Source: Ailurus styani
Taxonomy: Eukaryota; Chordata; Mammalia; Carnivora; Ailuridae
DNA length: 64,000 nt
Reading direction: 5' to 3'
Assembly (NCBI GenBank): GCA_002007465.1
Contig: LNAC01000032.1
Coordinates: 7,680,519 to 7,744,518 of the forward strand
Under the pieces are notes generated by a model. That model did no database searches, was not told the DNA's origin, and saw only the letters and a list, made by a program, of their open reading frames with translations. The translations under genes and the position numbers were made by a program. Below, in pieces: positions 37,380 through 47,674 of this stretch; position 1 is the first letter of the stretch; each line of letters begins with the position of its first letter.

Positions 37380-37688
37380 AAGGTGATAAGAGACCCCTGT
37401 CCCAGGTGCTCTGGAAAGTTCTAAGCACTCCGAAGTTGGCGGTGCACGCGGGGCCGAACGCCGACCGCTCGCACCGTGTCCCTGCCAGACAGCCTCTCAA
37501 AGACGCCCGCCACCGAGCGGCGGACCGCGGCGGGAAGCAGCAGCAGCCTTGGTGCCGCGATCCCCGAGGCGCGCAGGCGTCTGCGCCCGGACCGCAATTA
37601 ACGCCGAGGGGAAGGGCGCTCGGTCTCCGCCGAGCCCCGGAGCTCGACCGGCCTCCCCCTGCGGCTGCCCGCACGCGCGAACACCCAC

Positions 37689-37758
37689 CTGGGGGCGCTG
37701 GGCCCCTGGAGGCGCGCTCCCGGCTCCCGCCCGCCCGCACCGACGCCGCGGGCAGCAT
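37689..37758 (-). CDS. BANK1: BANK1 coding exon 1 (start codon, residues 1-23 plus first base of codon 24)
   Basis: Seen: ATG at 37758-37756 in a GC-rich context with G at -3, followed by MLPAA, a divergent middle, then GPAPP, and a donor CCAG|GTGGGT at 37689/37688. The 23 codons plus one base equal the length of the human first coding exon, whose ends (MLPAA and GPAPP) are the same. The split codon completes in exon 2 as GAA (Glu24; human has Gly), followed by N-T-R-D-I-I-M. The frame stays open past the donor, but that is intron. The N-terminal tail precedes the TIR-like domain and is Arg/Gly/Ser-rich here. The 5'UTR extends to higher coordinates; the transcription start cannot be fixed from sequence alone. 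Inference rests on exon length, phase and end residues, because 70 nt is short. Confidence 0.88.
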
Positions 37759-37957
37759 CGCGGCGGCCGAAGCCCGGCAGCCTGCGGAGAGAAGCCCGCC
37801 GAGCCTCGCAGTCCGCTGCCTGAGCTTCCCCCGCGCGCTCGTTTCCTGGCCGCCACCCCTCGTCAGAGCAGCCCCGGCGGCTGCGGCCAGCGGGTCCGGA
37901 AACGCAGCCCCCGGGCTCAGGCCACGGGGTCACCGCCCGGCCTCCCGGGGAGCCTGA

Positions 37958-37967
37958 GGAAGTGAAA
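37958..37967 (+). promoter_or_regulatory. ETS-IRF composite element (PU.1/IRF4-IRF8 type)
   Basis: The + strand reads GGAAGTGAAA, an exact match to the GGAA-NN-GAAA composite element bound by PU.1 (or SpiB) together with IRF4/IRF8 in B and myeloid cells. It lies at the outer edge of the CpG island, 200 bp upstream of the BANK1 ATG, where a core promoter element is expected. Motif seen directly; occupancy is inferred from the gene's known B-cell expression. Confidence 0.6.
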
Positions 37968-37990
37968 CTGCCCCCGGGCTTGCGCTTGCC

Positions 37991-39060
37991 TGCTTTTTGG
38001 CTGCTCCGGTTTCTCCTAACGCTCCCTGGTCCTGTTCCCTGCTCGCTCACCTTCTCACTGGGAATACCTGGGAGCAAGGGTCCCTGTTACTCCAGCTGCT
38101 GACCCATTCTAGGTCTTCCACCATGCCCCCGCTTCCGGGAATAAATAAGGGTACCAGAAGTAGACACTTGCTGGGAAAGGGGAGTAATAGATACCTAGAG
38201 CTGGTTATTGAAAGATAATAAAGATGTAGATATACAGTTGAATGTTTTAATATTTCATTTTGCCCAGACTTTGTAGTCTAGAATCACAAATTGTAAAGTG
38301 ATTTAAAATCCCGTATAAAATTTCCCTTTTCTGCTCCAAGTCAGATCTGGTTCCAGTAAAAAATTAGATGCGGATTGAAATGGGTTCTCCAGATAAGAGT
38401 TTACTTTGCTTGCTTTGAAGACAGAAATTCTAAGACTTTTTCCCAAAGCCTTAATATAAATGTCCCTTCTTCTCTTACGATCTCTAAATTAGTAATTTAC
38501 CTTTTGAAATTGAAAATATTTTGAAGATCAACTTGAAGATTTGATAATAATTCATGGCTTAAATGTCCCTCTCCCTCTTTTTAGAAAAGAAATCTAAAAG
38601 GGAGAGCTGTGTAGCAACTATTTATCTCAGGCAAAGTCTTTTTTAGTATCCAAAGTATCCAAGATGTTAACTTTTTTCACATAACTCAATTTGTTTTTAT
38701 AGTTTAGACCATAATAAAGAAACCTTGGAGAAATGTGTGAAATAACAACAATTTTGAAACTATCACTGATATATTTTCTTGCTTTCCAATATTTCCTTTA
38801 ATGTCATTAAGTTGATTTTCTGTATTTGAATTAATATAGCAAGAGATTTTATCTAATTTACGAAATAATATATTGAAAAGTTCATTGTCTTCTATAAATA
38901 GCTGTTTACTAAGAGATCTCAATACAATAAGGTAAAAACAGAGGGTTTGGTTTGCAGGGAACATATAAACCCTTGGAAAATATTTTTAGAAATTCAATTT
39001 TTAGGAATATATAAGTCTTTTTAAAACAACCCATTGGGGAGATAATATCCTAACTGATGC
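37991..39060. other. BANK1 upstream region
   Basis: GC content falls sharply after about 38100. No repeat or coding exon recognised up to the microsatellite at 39066; likely holds distal promoter sequence. Confidence 0.4.
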
Positions 39061-39065
39061 ATCTG

Positions 39066-39130
39066 CATATGTATATATGCATATATACTTGTCTGTGTGT
39101 GTATATGTGTATATATATACACATATATAT
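39066..39130 (+). repeat. (TA)n/(TG)n microsatellite
   Basis: ATATGTATATATGCATATAT followed by TGTGTGTGTATATGTGTATA and TATATACACATATATAT. Alternating purine-pyrimidine throughout. Confidence 0.85.
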
Positions 39131-39344
39131 TCTTCACAAGTACTTCAACCATGATTTTGAGGAGAAAGAGACAAAAACATTCCACCTTATGCTCCCCAGT
39201 TAAGTGTCTAAATCTTCAAAGGCATTTCAGTTTGTTCATGGAAATACACAATGCTCACTCCTTCCATGCGCACAAAGATTTGTTAAAAGGATAGTCTTCA
39301 GATAGCAACTTGTACCTTTCGCATGTATGGAGGGAATTTCCTGT

Positions 39345-39480
39345 AGGAAGAGCCCTGGACTGGAAATCAGAGGGCTATAGTTGCCATCTTGACTCTCCAC
39401 CTTGCTATCTGGACAACCAGTGCAATTCTGAATATTTCTGAGCCTTGTACAATCGCTAAATGAGGAACTTGAAGTAACTA
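39345..39480 (+). repeat. MIR fragment
   Basis: CCTGGACTGGAAATCAGAGG, then TCTGAATATTTCTGAGCCTT and AAATGAGGAACTTGAAG, forward MIR order. Confidence 0.5.
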
Positions 39481-39849
39481 TATTCAACTATCTGTCAGCT
39501 ATACAATTTTATGATACTGTCTTCTTTAATACACATAGAATAAGATGTAAAATACACAGGAAAATTAAGTACATTTTCAGATCATCACTTGGACAATTTA
39601 TATCAATATAATCCTGGTAAACAGAAAAATGGAAGCAAAACTGTGTTTAAAATTTGGGGTTGATTTTTAAAAACTATTTAATAAGACTCTGTGTTAGAAG
39701 ATACTGAGAATCCCCCACTAAAGTTCAAAAATTATTCCAGTTTTGTTTTTGCTTTAGGTATTGAATGAGAATATAACTCTTATTCAAAGTTAGGAGGTAA
39801 TGGTTAGCTCCTTTACCTGTTTATTCTTGTGTTTCATTACTGTTGGTGT

Positions 39850-40005
39850 TAACAGCTACCCTACTTTATTTTGTATTCTATGTGCCAAACACTATGTAAG
39901 TATTTGACAATGTTCAATAAAATGCTACATTAACTGTATTTTATGAATGAGGATTCTGGGTTTTAAAAATTTTGAATAATAGAGGTAGAATTTAATCCTA
40001 GATCT
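39850..40005 (-). repeat. Possible MIR fragment
   Basis: TGTGCCAAACACTATGTAAG, ATTTTATGAATGAGGATTCT and AGAGGTAGAATTTAATCCTA follow reverse MIR order, strongly decayed. Confidence 0.45.
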
Positions 40006-40009
40006 GATT

Positions 40010-41217
40010 CCATAGCCTGCCCTCTTACTATACTCCTTCCCTTCCTTTTCAGGTTATGTAAAGTCATTGCTAAGGATTACATGGACATCACAGGCAAGGT
40101 TATACCTATATCCATATTGAAAAGTTGCTTTTGTTTTCCTACCTACTTTCCCACAGGAAATAATCTCATGGAAATAAACACCTATATCTTTAAGAATAGG
40201 CATGAACTGCACTCATAATTCATTATAATGTTGGCACTGTTTGGTTGAGGGTATGTTGACACTGTTTTCACAAAGTCAGGAAAATGTGTAGAGATCACAG
40301 ACACACAGAGATGCTGGGGCCTAAGTCCTACAAGTATTCCAACTGCCCGGGCATTTATGAAAAGATATTTTAGAAATGTTTTCACTCCTTTGGTCTTGTT
40401 TCTCAGTGTCAAGCACATTCTTTAGTCACAGTTGACTTTATTTTCCTGTGCTTTCTCCCTTAAGGAAATTATACTGTCTGAAATGCTGGGTTATCTCTTG
40501 TTTCACATTTGTTCTCAGAGAAGAGGCATTCAGTAATTCTCACACTGAGATGCTTTTTCAGGCGGAATGCCACCAGCAGCATGTAATCGCAGACTTCTGA
40601 TTGTACCTGTGTTACAGAATGACAAAAAAATGCCAGCCACAGTTGGTTTCTTGTTTCTCAATATATCAAACTCTTGGATCCACTGACTTCTTCCCTTGTA
40701 TTCTTTTTCTAGCAGCATATTGAAGGCCTCAGTATCATTACCCCACTTGGTGGAGATTATAAGAGCCTCATGCTGACTCTGTATTCCAATAAATGGACAG
40801 CTAAGGCTATTTGCTGTTGCCCTGTTGCAGTTGCTATGGCTGATTTCTGTACCCTTTGCAGACTGGATGCTTTTGCTAATGCTGTTGGCTTCATTTTTAC
40901 TTTTAGATTCTGGATCCTTTTAAAAAATAAAACTTTCTTTTTTTTCCCCCTAAAGCAGTAACCTGTCATAAAAGTGAAATATTTTTTTAATGGACAATTT
41001 TCCTTTTGAAGAATATGTCCAGATCTTTAGACACTGAATTGTATGTTATTCTTATAGGATGTTATTATACTTCTCATTTGCTAGCTCAAAACCAGAAGAA
41101 ATACTCAGAAGTTTTGAAGGAATTTCCTAGCAATAAAACTTTTCTTGTTATTGAGAGGCTTTCCTCATTTTCTTATATTTCCCTGTGTTTAACTTAATTA
41201 TTTAATACTAACCTAAC
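40010..41217. other. Unassigned intergenic sequence
   Basis: No repeat recognised. Two small open frames (40530-40718 minus, 40770-40961 plus) have no family resemblance and no splice or start context that supports coding. Confidence 0.45.
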
Positions 41218-41685
41218 TGTGTAATGGTCTCCCTAAAGATGTCCACATTTTAATCCCCAGAACCTGTGTATATGTTACCTTACATTACAAGGAAGATAGG
41301 ACTGAGTTAAGGATCTTGGAATGGGAAAAGTATGCTGGATTATCCAGGTGGAACCAATAAAATCACAGGGGTATTTATAAGATGGAAGCAGAAAAGTCAG
41401 AAAAGAGACATAGCAAGGAAACAGAGATTGGAGTAATATGCTTTGAATATGAAGAAGGGGACACAAATGAAGAAATGTAGGCAGCCTCCAAAAGATGGAA
41501 TAGGCAAAGGAAATGGGTTCCCTGCAGAGCCTTCAGAAGGAAACAGCCTACCTGACACTTGGGTTTTACCTAACTAAGACTGATTTTGAACTTCCGATTT
41601 TCAAAATGAAAAATAAGAAATTTGTGTCATTTTAAGCCATTAAGTTTGTGGTAATTTGTTATAGCAGCAATAGGAAACTAACACA
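41218..41685 (+). mobile_element. MLT1-type MaLR solo LTR
   Basis: Begins TGTGTAATGGTCTCCCTAAA and ends GCAATAGGAAACTAACACA, i.e. 5'-TG...CA-3'. Contains AGATGTCCACATTTTAATCC, GTTACCTTACATTACAAGGA, TTTTAAGCCATTAAGTTTGT and GGTAATTTGTTATAGCAGCA in MLT1 order. No internal sequence on either side. Confidence 0.8.
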
Positions 41686-44467
41686 CCTAACATACCAACC
41701 TGTGATAAATACAGTGTTTGGGGGAAATTCATTAATTAAAACATGTATATTCTTCTAAATAAACATATATTAAAGAAGAGGCACAGCAAAATACACATTT
41801 GTGTCAAGTGCACATGGGACATTCTCCAAGATAGATCACATGCTAGGCCACAAAGTAATTATTAATAAATTTAAGAATACTGAAATCATATTATGTATCT
41901 TTTTTAGCCACAATAGTATGAAACTAGAAATCAATTACAAGAAAAAAACAGAAAAAAAAAATGTGGAGGTTAAGCAACATGCTACTAAACAACAAATGGG
42001 CCAAGAAAGAAATTAAAGATAAAATAAAAAATATCTGAGACAAATGAAAATGGAAACACATGGTTCAAAATCTTTAGGATCCAGGAAAAGAAACTCTAAG
42101 AGGGAATTTTATAGTAATATAGTCCTGCCACAGGAAATAAGAAAAATCTTTTTTTTTAAATAAGAAAAGTCTTAAACAATATAACTTTACATCTAAAGGA
42201 ACCAGGAAAAGAAAAGCAAAGCCCAAAGTTAGTAAAAGAAAGGAAATAATAAAGAACACAGTGGAAATAAAGGAAGTAGAGACTGAAACAAAAGAAAAGA
42301 TCAATGAAACTAACACTTGGTTCTTTGAAAAGACAAACAAAATTTATAAACATTTAGATAGAGTCATCAAGATGAAGACAGAAATGAATCAAATAAATAA
42401 AATCATAAATGAGAAAGGAGGAGTTAACTGACACTGTGAATTTTTTTAAAAATGAGATCATTATGAAAAATTGTGTCAATAAATTGGACAACCTAGAAGA
42501 AATGGATAAATTCCTAGAAACACACAATCTTTCAAGACTGAGTCAGGAAGAAATTGAATATCTGAACAGACTAATTATTAGTAACAAAATTGAATTGATA
42601 ATTTAAAAACTCCCAAAAAAGTCCAGGACCAAATGGCTTCACAGGTGAATTCCATCAAACATTCAAGAAGAGTTAATATCTATCCTCAAACTGTTTCAAA
42701 AGACCAAAGAGGAAGGAAAGCTTACAAATTCTTTCTGTGATGCTAACATTAGCCTGATATTAAAACCAGACAAAGACACTACAAAAGAAAGAAAAAAAGA
42801 AAGAAAGGAAAAAAGGAGAATTCAGGCCAATGTCACTGATAAGCATAGATGCAAATATCCTCAGTAAGATATTAGCAAACTGAATTCAACAATATGTTAA
42901 AAAGATCATTCACTGCAATCAACTAGGATTTATTCCAGGGGTACAAGGATGGTTCAATGCCCACAAATCAATTAATGTGATAGCAACATTAACAAAATAA
43001 AGGAAAAAATCACATTATCATTTCAATAGATGCAGAAAAGGCATTTGACAAAATTCAATATTCATTTATGATAAAAATTCTTAACAAAGTGGATTTAGAG
43101 AGAACATAACTCAACATAATAAAAGCCATATATGACAAACTAATAGCTAACGTCATGCTTACTGCTAAAAAGCTGAAAGCTTATATTCTAAACTCAAGAA
43201 TAAGACAAAGATTTTCACTCTCTCCACTTTTATTCAAACAGTACCAGAAGAACTAACCACAGCAGTCAGAAAAGAAAAAGAAATGAGGCATCCATATTGG
43301 TAAAGAAAAAGTTAAACTGACAAAATATTATAGAGAGAAAACCCTCAAGATTCCACCAAAAAAACCTATTCAGTGAAGTTAAGAGATACAAAAATAACAT
43401 ACAGAAATTTGTTGCATTTCTATACACTAATAATGAACTAACAGAAAGTGAAATTAACAATTCCATTTAAAATTGAATAAAGAACGAAATGCCTAGGAAT
43501 AAACTTAAGCAAGGATATGAAAGACTTATACTCCAAACTATAAAAAATTGATGCAAGAAACTGAAGAAGACACAAATGAATGCAAAGTTATACCACGTTC
43601 ATGGATTAGAAGAATATTGTTGAAATGTCCATACTACCTAAAGCAATCTACAGATTTAGTGCAATCTGTATCAAAATACCAACAACATATTTCATAGGAC
43701 TAAGACAAATAACTCTAAAATTTATATGGAAACATAAAAGACCCCAAAGAATCAAAATAATCTTGAGAAAGAACAAAGTTGAAGGTATCATAATCCAGAT
43801 TTCAAACTATACTATAGAGCTGTAGTAATCTAAACAGTAACAAAACAGGAACAAAAATAGACACATAGATCAATGGCACAGAATAGAGTACCTAGAAATA
43901 AATTCATGCTTACATGGTGAATTACTCTATAATGAAGGAGGCGAGAATATACAGGGGAAAAGAGTCTTTTCAATAAATGGTGCTGGGAAAACTGGACAGC
44001 TACAGGGAAAAATGCAAAAGAATAAAATTGGACCACTTTCTTATATTTACAAAAATAAACTCAAAATGGATTAAAGATCTCAATGTGAGATCTGAAACCT
44101 TAAACCTCCTAAAGAAAACACAGGTGGTAATCTCTTGGACATCGACTTTAGCAATATGTTTCTGGCTGTATCTCCCCAGTCTAGGAAAACAAAAGCAAAA
44201 ATAAACTATTGGGACTACACCAAACTAAAAAGCTTTTGTACAGTGAAGGAAATCATCAACAAAACAGGAAGGCAACCTACTGAATGGGAGAAGATATTTG
44301 CAAATGATATATCTAATAAGGGGTTAATATCCAAAATATATAAAAACTCCAAACAATCCAATTAAAACATGGGCAGAGGACCTGAATAGGCATTTTCCAA
44401 CAGACACATGAAAAGATGTTCAACATCACCAATCATCAGGGAAATGCAAATGAGCCACAATGAGATA

Positions 44468-44514
44468 TCTATTATATATATATGTATATGAATATATATA
44501 CATATATATATATG
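44468..44514 (+). repeat. (TA)n microsatellite inside L1
   Basis: TATATATATATGTATATGAA-type alternating TA with a mirror-like arrangement about the centre; sits at an L1 deletion junction. Confidence 0.85.
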
Positions 44515-44807
44515 AATGGAACTTACTTACCATAATAAAGAATTAAATCTTGCTATTTGCAACAATATGGATGAACCTGAAGCATATTGTGCTAGGCGAA
44601 CTAAGTCAGACAGAAAAAGACAAATACCATATGTTTTCACTTAAATGTGGACTCTAAAAAACCAACAACAATAACAACAAAAACTCAGAAATAAATTCAT
44701 AAATCACCAGAAGAAACTGGTGATTGCCAGATGGATGGGGGATAATAGGTGAAACAGATGAAGAGGATTAAAAAGTACACACTTTCAGTTAAAAATTAGT
44801 AAGTCAA

Positions 44808-44989
44808 GGGGAGCCTGGGGGGCTCAGTCAGTTAATTGTATGACTCTTAATTTCAGCCCAGGTCATGATCTTGGGGTCCTGGAATTGAGCCCCACATTGG
44901 ACTCCATATGGAGCCTGCCTAAGATTCTCTCTCTCTTTCTTTGCCCCTCCCATCCCTCTGCCCCTCATTCTCTTTCTCTCTCAAAAACC
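44808..44989 (+). mobile_element. Can-SINE (older subfamily) inserted in L1
   Basis: Head GGGGAGCCTGGGGGGCTCAG with GTTAATTGTATGACTCTTAA. Target duplication ATTA(G/A)TAAGTCAA at 44795-44807 and 44990-45002, proving insertion into the L1 3' region. Confidence 0.92.
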
Positions 44990-45160
44990 ATTAATAAGTC
45001 AAAGGGATGAAAAGCAGAGCCAAGGAAATATATTCAATAATACTGTTATAGCTTTTTTTGGTGATAGTTGTGATGAGCACTTCATCATATATATAATCGT
45101 CAAATCACTGTGCTGTGCACCTGGAACTATTACTGTATGTGAACTATACCTCAATAAAAA

Positions 45161-45187
45161 TAAATACATACATACATACATACATAA
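45161..45187 (+). repeat. (CATA)n tail of L1
   Basis: Five to six copies of ACAT follow the L1 terminal AATAAAAATAAA, a tail-derived microsatellite. Confidence 0.85.
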
Positions 45188-45794
45188 AAGACATGGGGTG
45201 AACAATAATAAAAAGGAACATTCAGTTCCTTTTAGCATTAATTTGCTAAGTCCATGTGGAACAGTATTTCATTGTCAATTGGTGGTTGTAGTAGCTATTT
45301 GATATTCCTTCCTGTGAGACTATTTGAAAGATGTAGTTGCTTCTGTTCTCTAGTAGTTGAGTAGATGTGCTGAATCTGCTCTTTTCTATTCAGCTGAGGA
45401 TGACTTATGGAACTGAATTTTCTGCATATACTGTAGCTGACTCTGCCCCCTTCCATACTCCTGCATGTGCTAACAAGCGAAAGTGAGTTTACTGTACAGG
45501 AGCCTGGTCATATCTGAGTGTTAACACCCAAAACTATAAAATGGTTCCATGTCAAGAAATCTAAAATTCTCCATATTTCTTTTTGTTTGTTTGGCTGTCT
45601 TTGTGAACTCTGGTAATTTGTCTCCATATCTACCCTATAGTTATTGATTAGATTAGAATTTCAGCCTCATTCCCTACCCAATTTATATTGACGTTTCCTT
45701 AGCACCTAACTCACCATGCTTCTCTCAATATCGGAATCAGTTAGCTTCATGTCCCATTCCTCCTTTGATAAAAGAAGACATTACTCCTCAGGTT

Positions 45795-45925
45795 TTCATT
45801 ATTCATTTATTAATTCATCCAAAAAGAATTTAGTAAGTGCCTACCATATACAAGACACAGTACTGGACACTGAACATACAATGATGAAAGGTTCAACCCT
45901 TTCTAGATATTCTGCTTCAGCTTTT
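45795..45925 (-). repeat. L2 fragment
   Basis: ATTCATTTATTAATTCATCC, GTAAGTGCCTACCATATACA, ACACAGTACTGGACACTGAA is the complement of the L2 3' end. Confidence 0.65.
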
Positions 45926-46890
45926 GTGGAGAGCTGTGTAAGATAAAGTAATATAAAATGGTTCTAAAGTAATTGAAAAATACCTTTAGACCACTAGATG
46001 GATCAAGAGTATTCTTATAAGTAATGTAATTGTTGGGGAAGTTTCCATTGTAAATAAATCATCTTAAAGAAAAATTGACATTGGGAGCATTTGGAACAAG
46101 AAGACAATAACAGGAAGTGGTTGGAGACAAATTTCAACAGAAAGAGAAGCAAAGATCATGTTTCTAGCCAGTGGTGTAACTAGCTATTACTGTGCTCAGG
46201 GCAGGTTCTAAGAAGTGTGCCCTCTTGACACAATCCAAGAATTGGAAGAGAATAGAGAAATTATTTTCCACATCTACCACACAATTTCATAGGGTAGTGA
46301 GTAGCCTGGTAACAGCTTAGAAGAGAAGAAAATGAGGACATTCATTTGAAGCAAGTGAAGTTTCTTTCTGAAGTCAAATCATCTTGGACTATGACACGAA
46401 AAGCAAGTCATTGCCATCAGTGTCTGAAACACTCAGAGAAGAAAAAAAGCAGTTAGCATAACAGACTCTATCAAGAAATTAAAAAAAAAGGGGGAATAAG
46501 AACAGAAAGTGGCATTTTGTGGTGAGAATTCTTACTAAAAATTAAGTCTTCACTCTCCAAAAGCAAATAACAGAAATGTTTGTAACATGAAACCAATACC
46601 AAGAGAATAATGTCTCCAGCAGATATTCTGAGAATTATTTTTGCTCCTTTCCTGTGGCTAATTTAGAGTTCATTCCCTACCTTCTGAGAGACCAGCTGTG
46701 TGGTACCAATTCCTTTTTTAAGAGAACACATATGAAGGACTTCTGCTGCCTTAGTATCTGTGGGATTTTAGGACAGGGGGTTCTCAATGGCAAAGGCTCT
46801 ACATTCTGTTGCAAGACCTCATATGGAAGTCATGCATCCTGAGCCTTTGAGGAATGCTGGGGGCCATCTCAGGCCATCGTTACTGGGATC
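45926..46890. other. Unassigned intergenic sequence
   Basis: No repeat family, exon or RNA gene recognised; open frames are short. Confidence 0.45.
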
Positions 46891-47633
46891 TGTGATATTG
46901 TAATTTATAAGAAATACATATTTGGCCATTCAGGTGACCAATTATATACTTCTCATATATATTTGGTCTGTGTTCACAGCTCCCAAACCCTCTGGACAGT
47001 GTCAACCCCCTGTTGACAGTGATACAAAGTATGTTTTGTTATGTTAATTAGGTCATTTTCATAAGCACCCAAGGATGGGGCTGTTTCCCAGGAGAACCAA
47101 CCAAATGATTAGAAGGTTGGAACTTTTAGGGAGGGAAGGAGGGGGGTGCTGAATTTGTCAATGGCTGATGATTTAATCAATTACACCTATGTAATGAAGC
47201 CTCCATAAAAAGAACTGGGTTCGGAGGGCTTACAGGTTGGTGAACACTTGGAGGTGTTGGGAGAGGGGTGCACCTGGAGAGAGCTTGGAGGCTGTGTCCC
47301 TTCCCACATACTTTCCCTATTCCTTTCTTTCATGTGGCTATTCTGGATTTTTATCCTTTTTACAAAAACTGGTGACCTAGTAAATAAAATGTTTCTGAAT
47401 TCTGTGAGCCATTCCTGAAAATTAATTGAACCCTAGGAAGGGGTCATGAGAACCTCTGAACCAGCCCCAGCTGGTCAGAAGCACAGGTAACAACCTCTGT
47501 TGGTGACTACTGTCTGAAGTGGATGATCCTGAAGTAGAATCTCAAGCTGTCTCCACGTAAATAGTGTCAGAATTTAGTTGAATTCTCAGACACCTTGCTG
47601 GTGTCTGAAAATTATTTGTTGGTTTGGGGAAAC

Positions 47634-47640
<7 letters not shown>
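46891..47640 (+). mobile_element. ERV-type solo LTR (family unresolved)
   Basis: Starts TGTGATATTGTAATTTATAA and ends near GGGGAAACCTCTACACA. Interior ATGTAATGAAGCCTCCATAA, GGTTGGTGAACACTTGGAGG, AGAAGCACAGGTAACAACCT and GTGTCAGAATTTAGTTGAAT matches a known class of ~700-bp mammalian ERV LTRs, whose name I cannot give with certainty. A CATAAAA/AATAAAATG core (47210, 47383) provides TATA-like and poly-A-like signals. No internal region adjoining. Confidence 0.65.

Positions 47641-47671
<31 letters not shown>
47638..47671 (+). repeat. (CA)n microsatellite
   Basis: Seventeen CA units at the 3' terminus of the preceding LTR, apparently seeded by its CTACACA end. Confidence 0.95.

Positions 47672-47674
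<3 letters not shown>

Larger units (their letters stand above)
3054..37688 (-). other. BANK1: BANK1 intron 1
   Basis: GT donor at 37688-37687 (GTGGGT) and AG acceptor at 3055-3054, giving 34,635 bp. The acceptor has the tract CATTTTCTCTTTTTCCAG. A candidate branch point is the TTAAT at 3080-3076 on the minus strand, about 22-26 nt from the AG. The intron is AT-rich and mostly transposon fossils (listed individually). I see no additional conserved exon inside it. Confidence 0.88.
37380..37990 (-). promoter_or_regulatory. BANK1: CpG-island promoter of BANK1
   Basis: This is the only GC-rich, CpG-dense stretch in an otherwise AT-rich window. It covers the 5' end of intron 1, coding exon 1, the presumed 5'UTR and the core promoter. 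No TATA box is evident at a sensible distance; GC-box-like CCCGCCCGCCC lies at 37726-37736. There is no ATG on the minus strand between 37759 and about 37960, so no upstream start competes with the BANK1 start. The overlapping open frames on both strands here result from GC-rich sequence having few stops and show no coding signature other than exon 1. Confidence 0.85.
41777..45187 (+). pseudogene. L1 retrotransposon, 5'-truncated, decayed ORF2 plus 3'UTR
   Basis: Starts in the ORF2 endonuclease-to-RT part (CATGCTAGGCCACAAAGTAA) and runs through the RT (ATTTCAATAGATGCAGAAAA giving the [16 protein letters not shown] block at about 43020) to the C-terminal region and a 3'UTR ending CTCAATAAAAATAAA plus a (CATA)n tail. 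Many stops and frameshifts. The RT FADD box is gone: at about 43311-43335 the expected segment is replaced by ACAAAATATTATAGAG. Another deletion near 44461 is filled by a TA repeat. Split by a Can-SINE at 44808-44989. Not active. Confidence 0.88.

Noticed and set aside
37304..38077. Several long overlapping open frames on both strands (up to 217 codons) in the CpG island
   Set aside because: GC-rich DNA has few stop codons; all frames are Arg/Pro/Gly/Ala-rich without domains. Only the first 70 nt of one minus-strand frame is supported, as BANK1 exon 1.
40770..40961. 63-codon hydrophobic/Cys-containing frame as a possible small secreted protein
   Set aside because: Ends in a poly-Phe run from a T tract; no signal-peptide layout, no homologue recognised, and an overlapping frame exists on the other strand.
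47638..47671. Regular repeats as a CRISPR-like array (also 5321, 59028, 63102)
   Set aside because: Simple dinucleotide repeats without spacers; the genome is mammalian.
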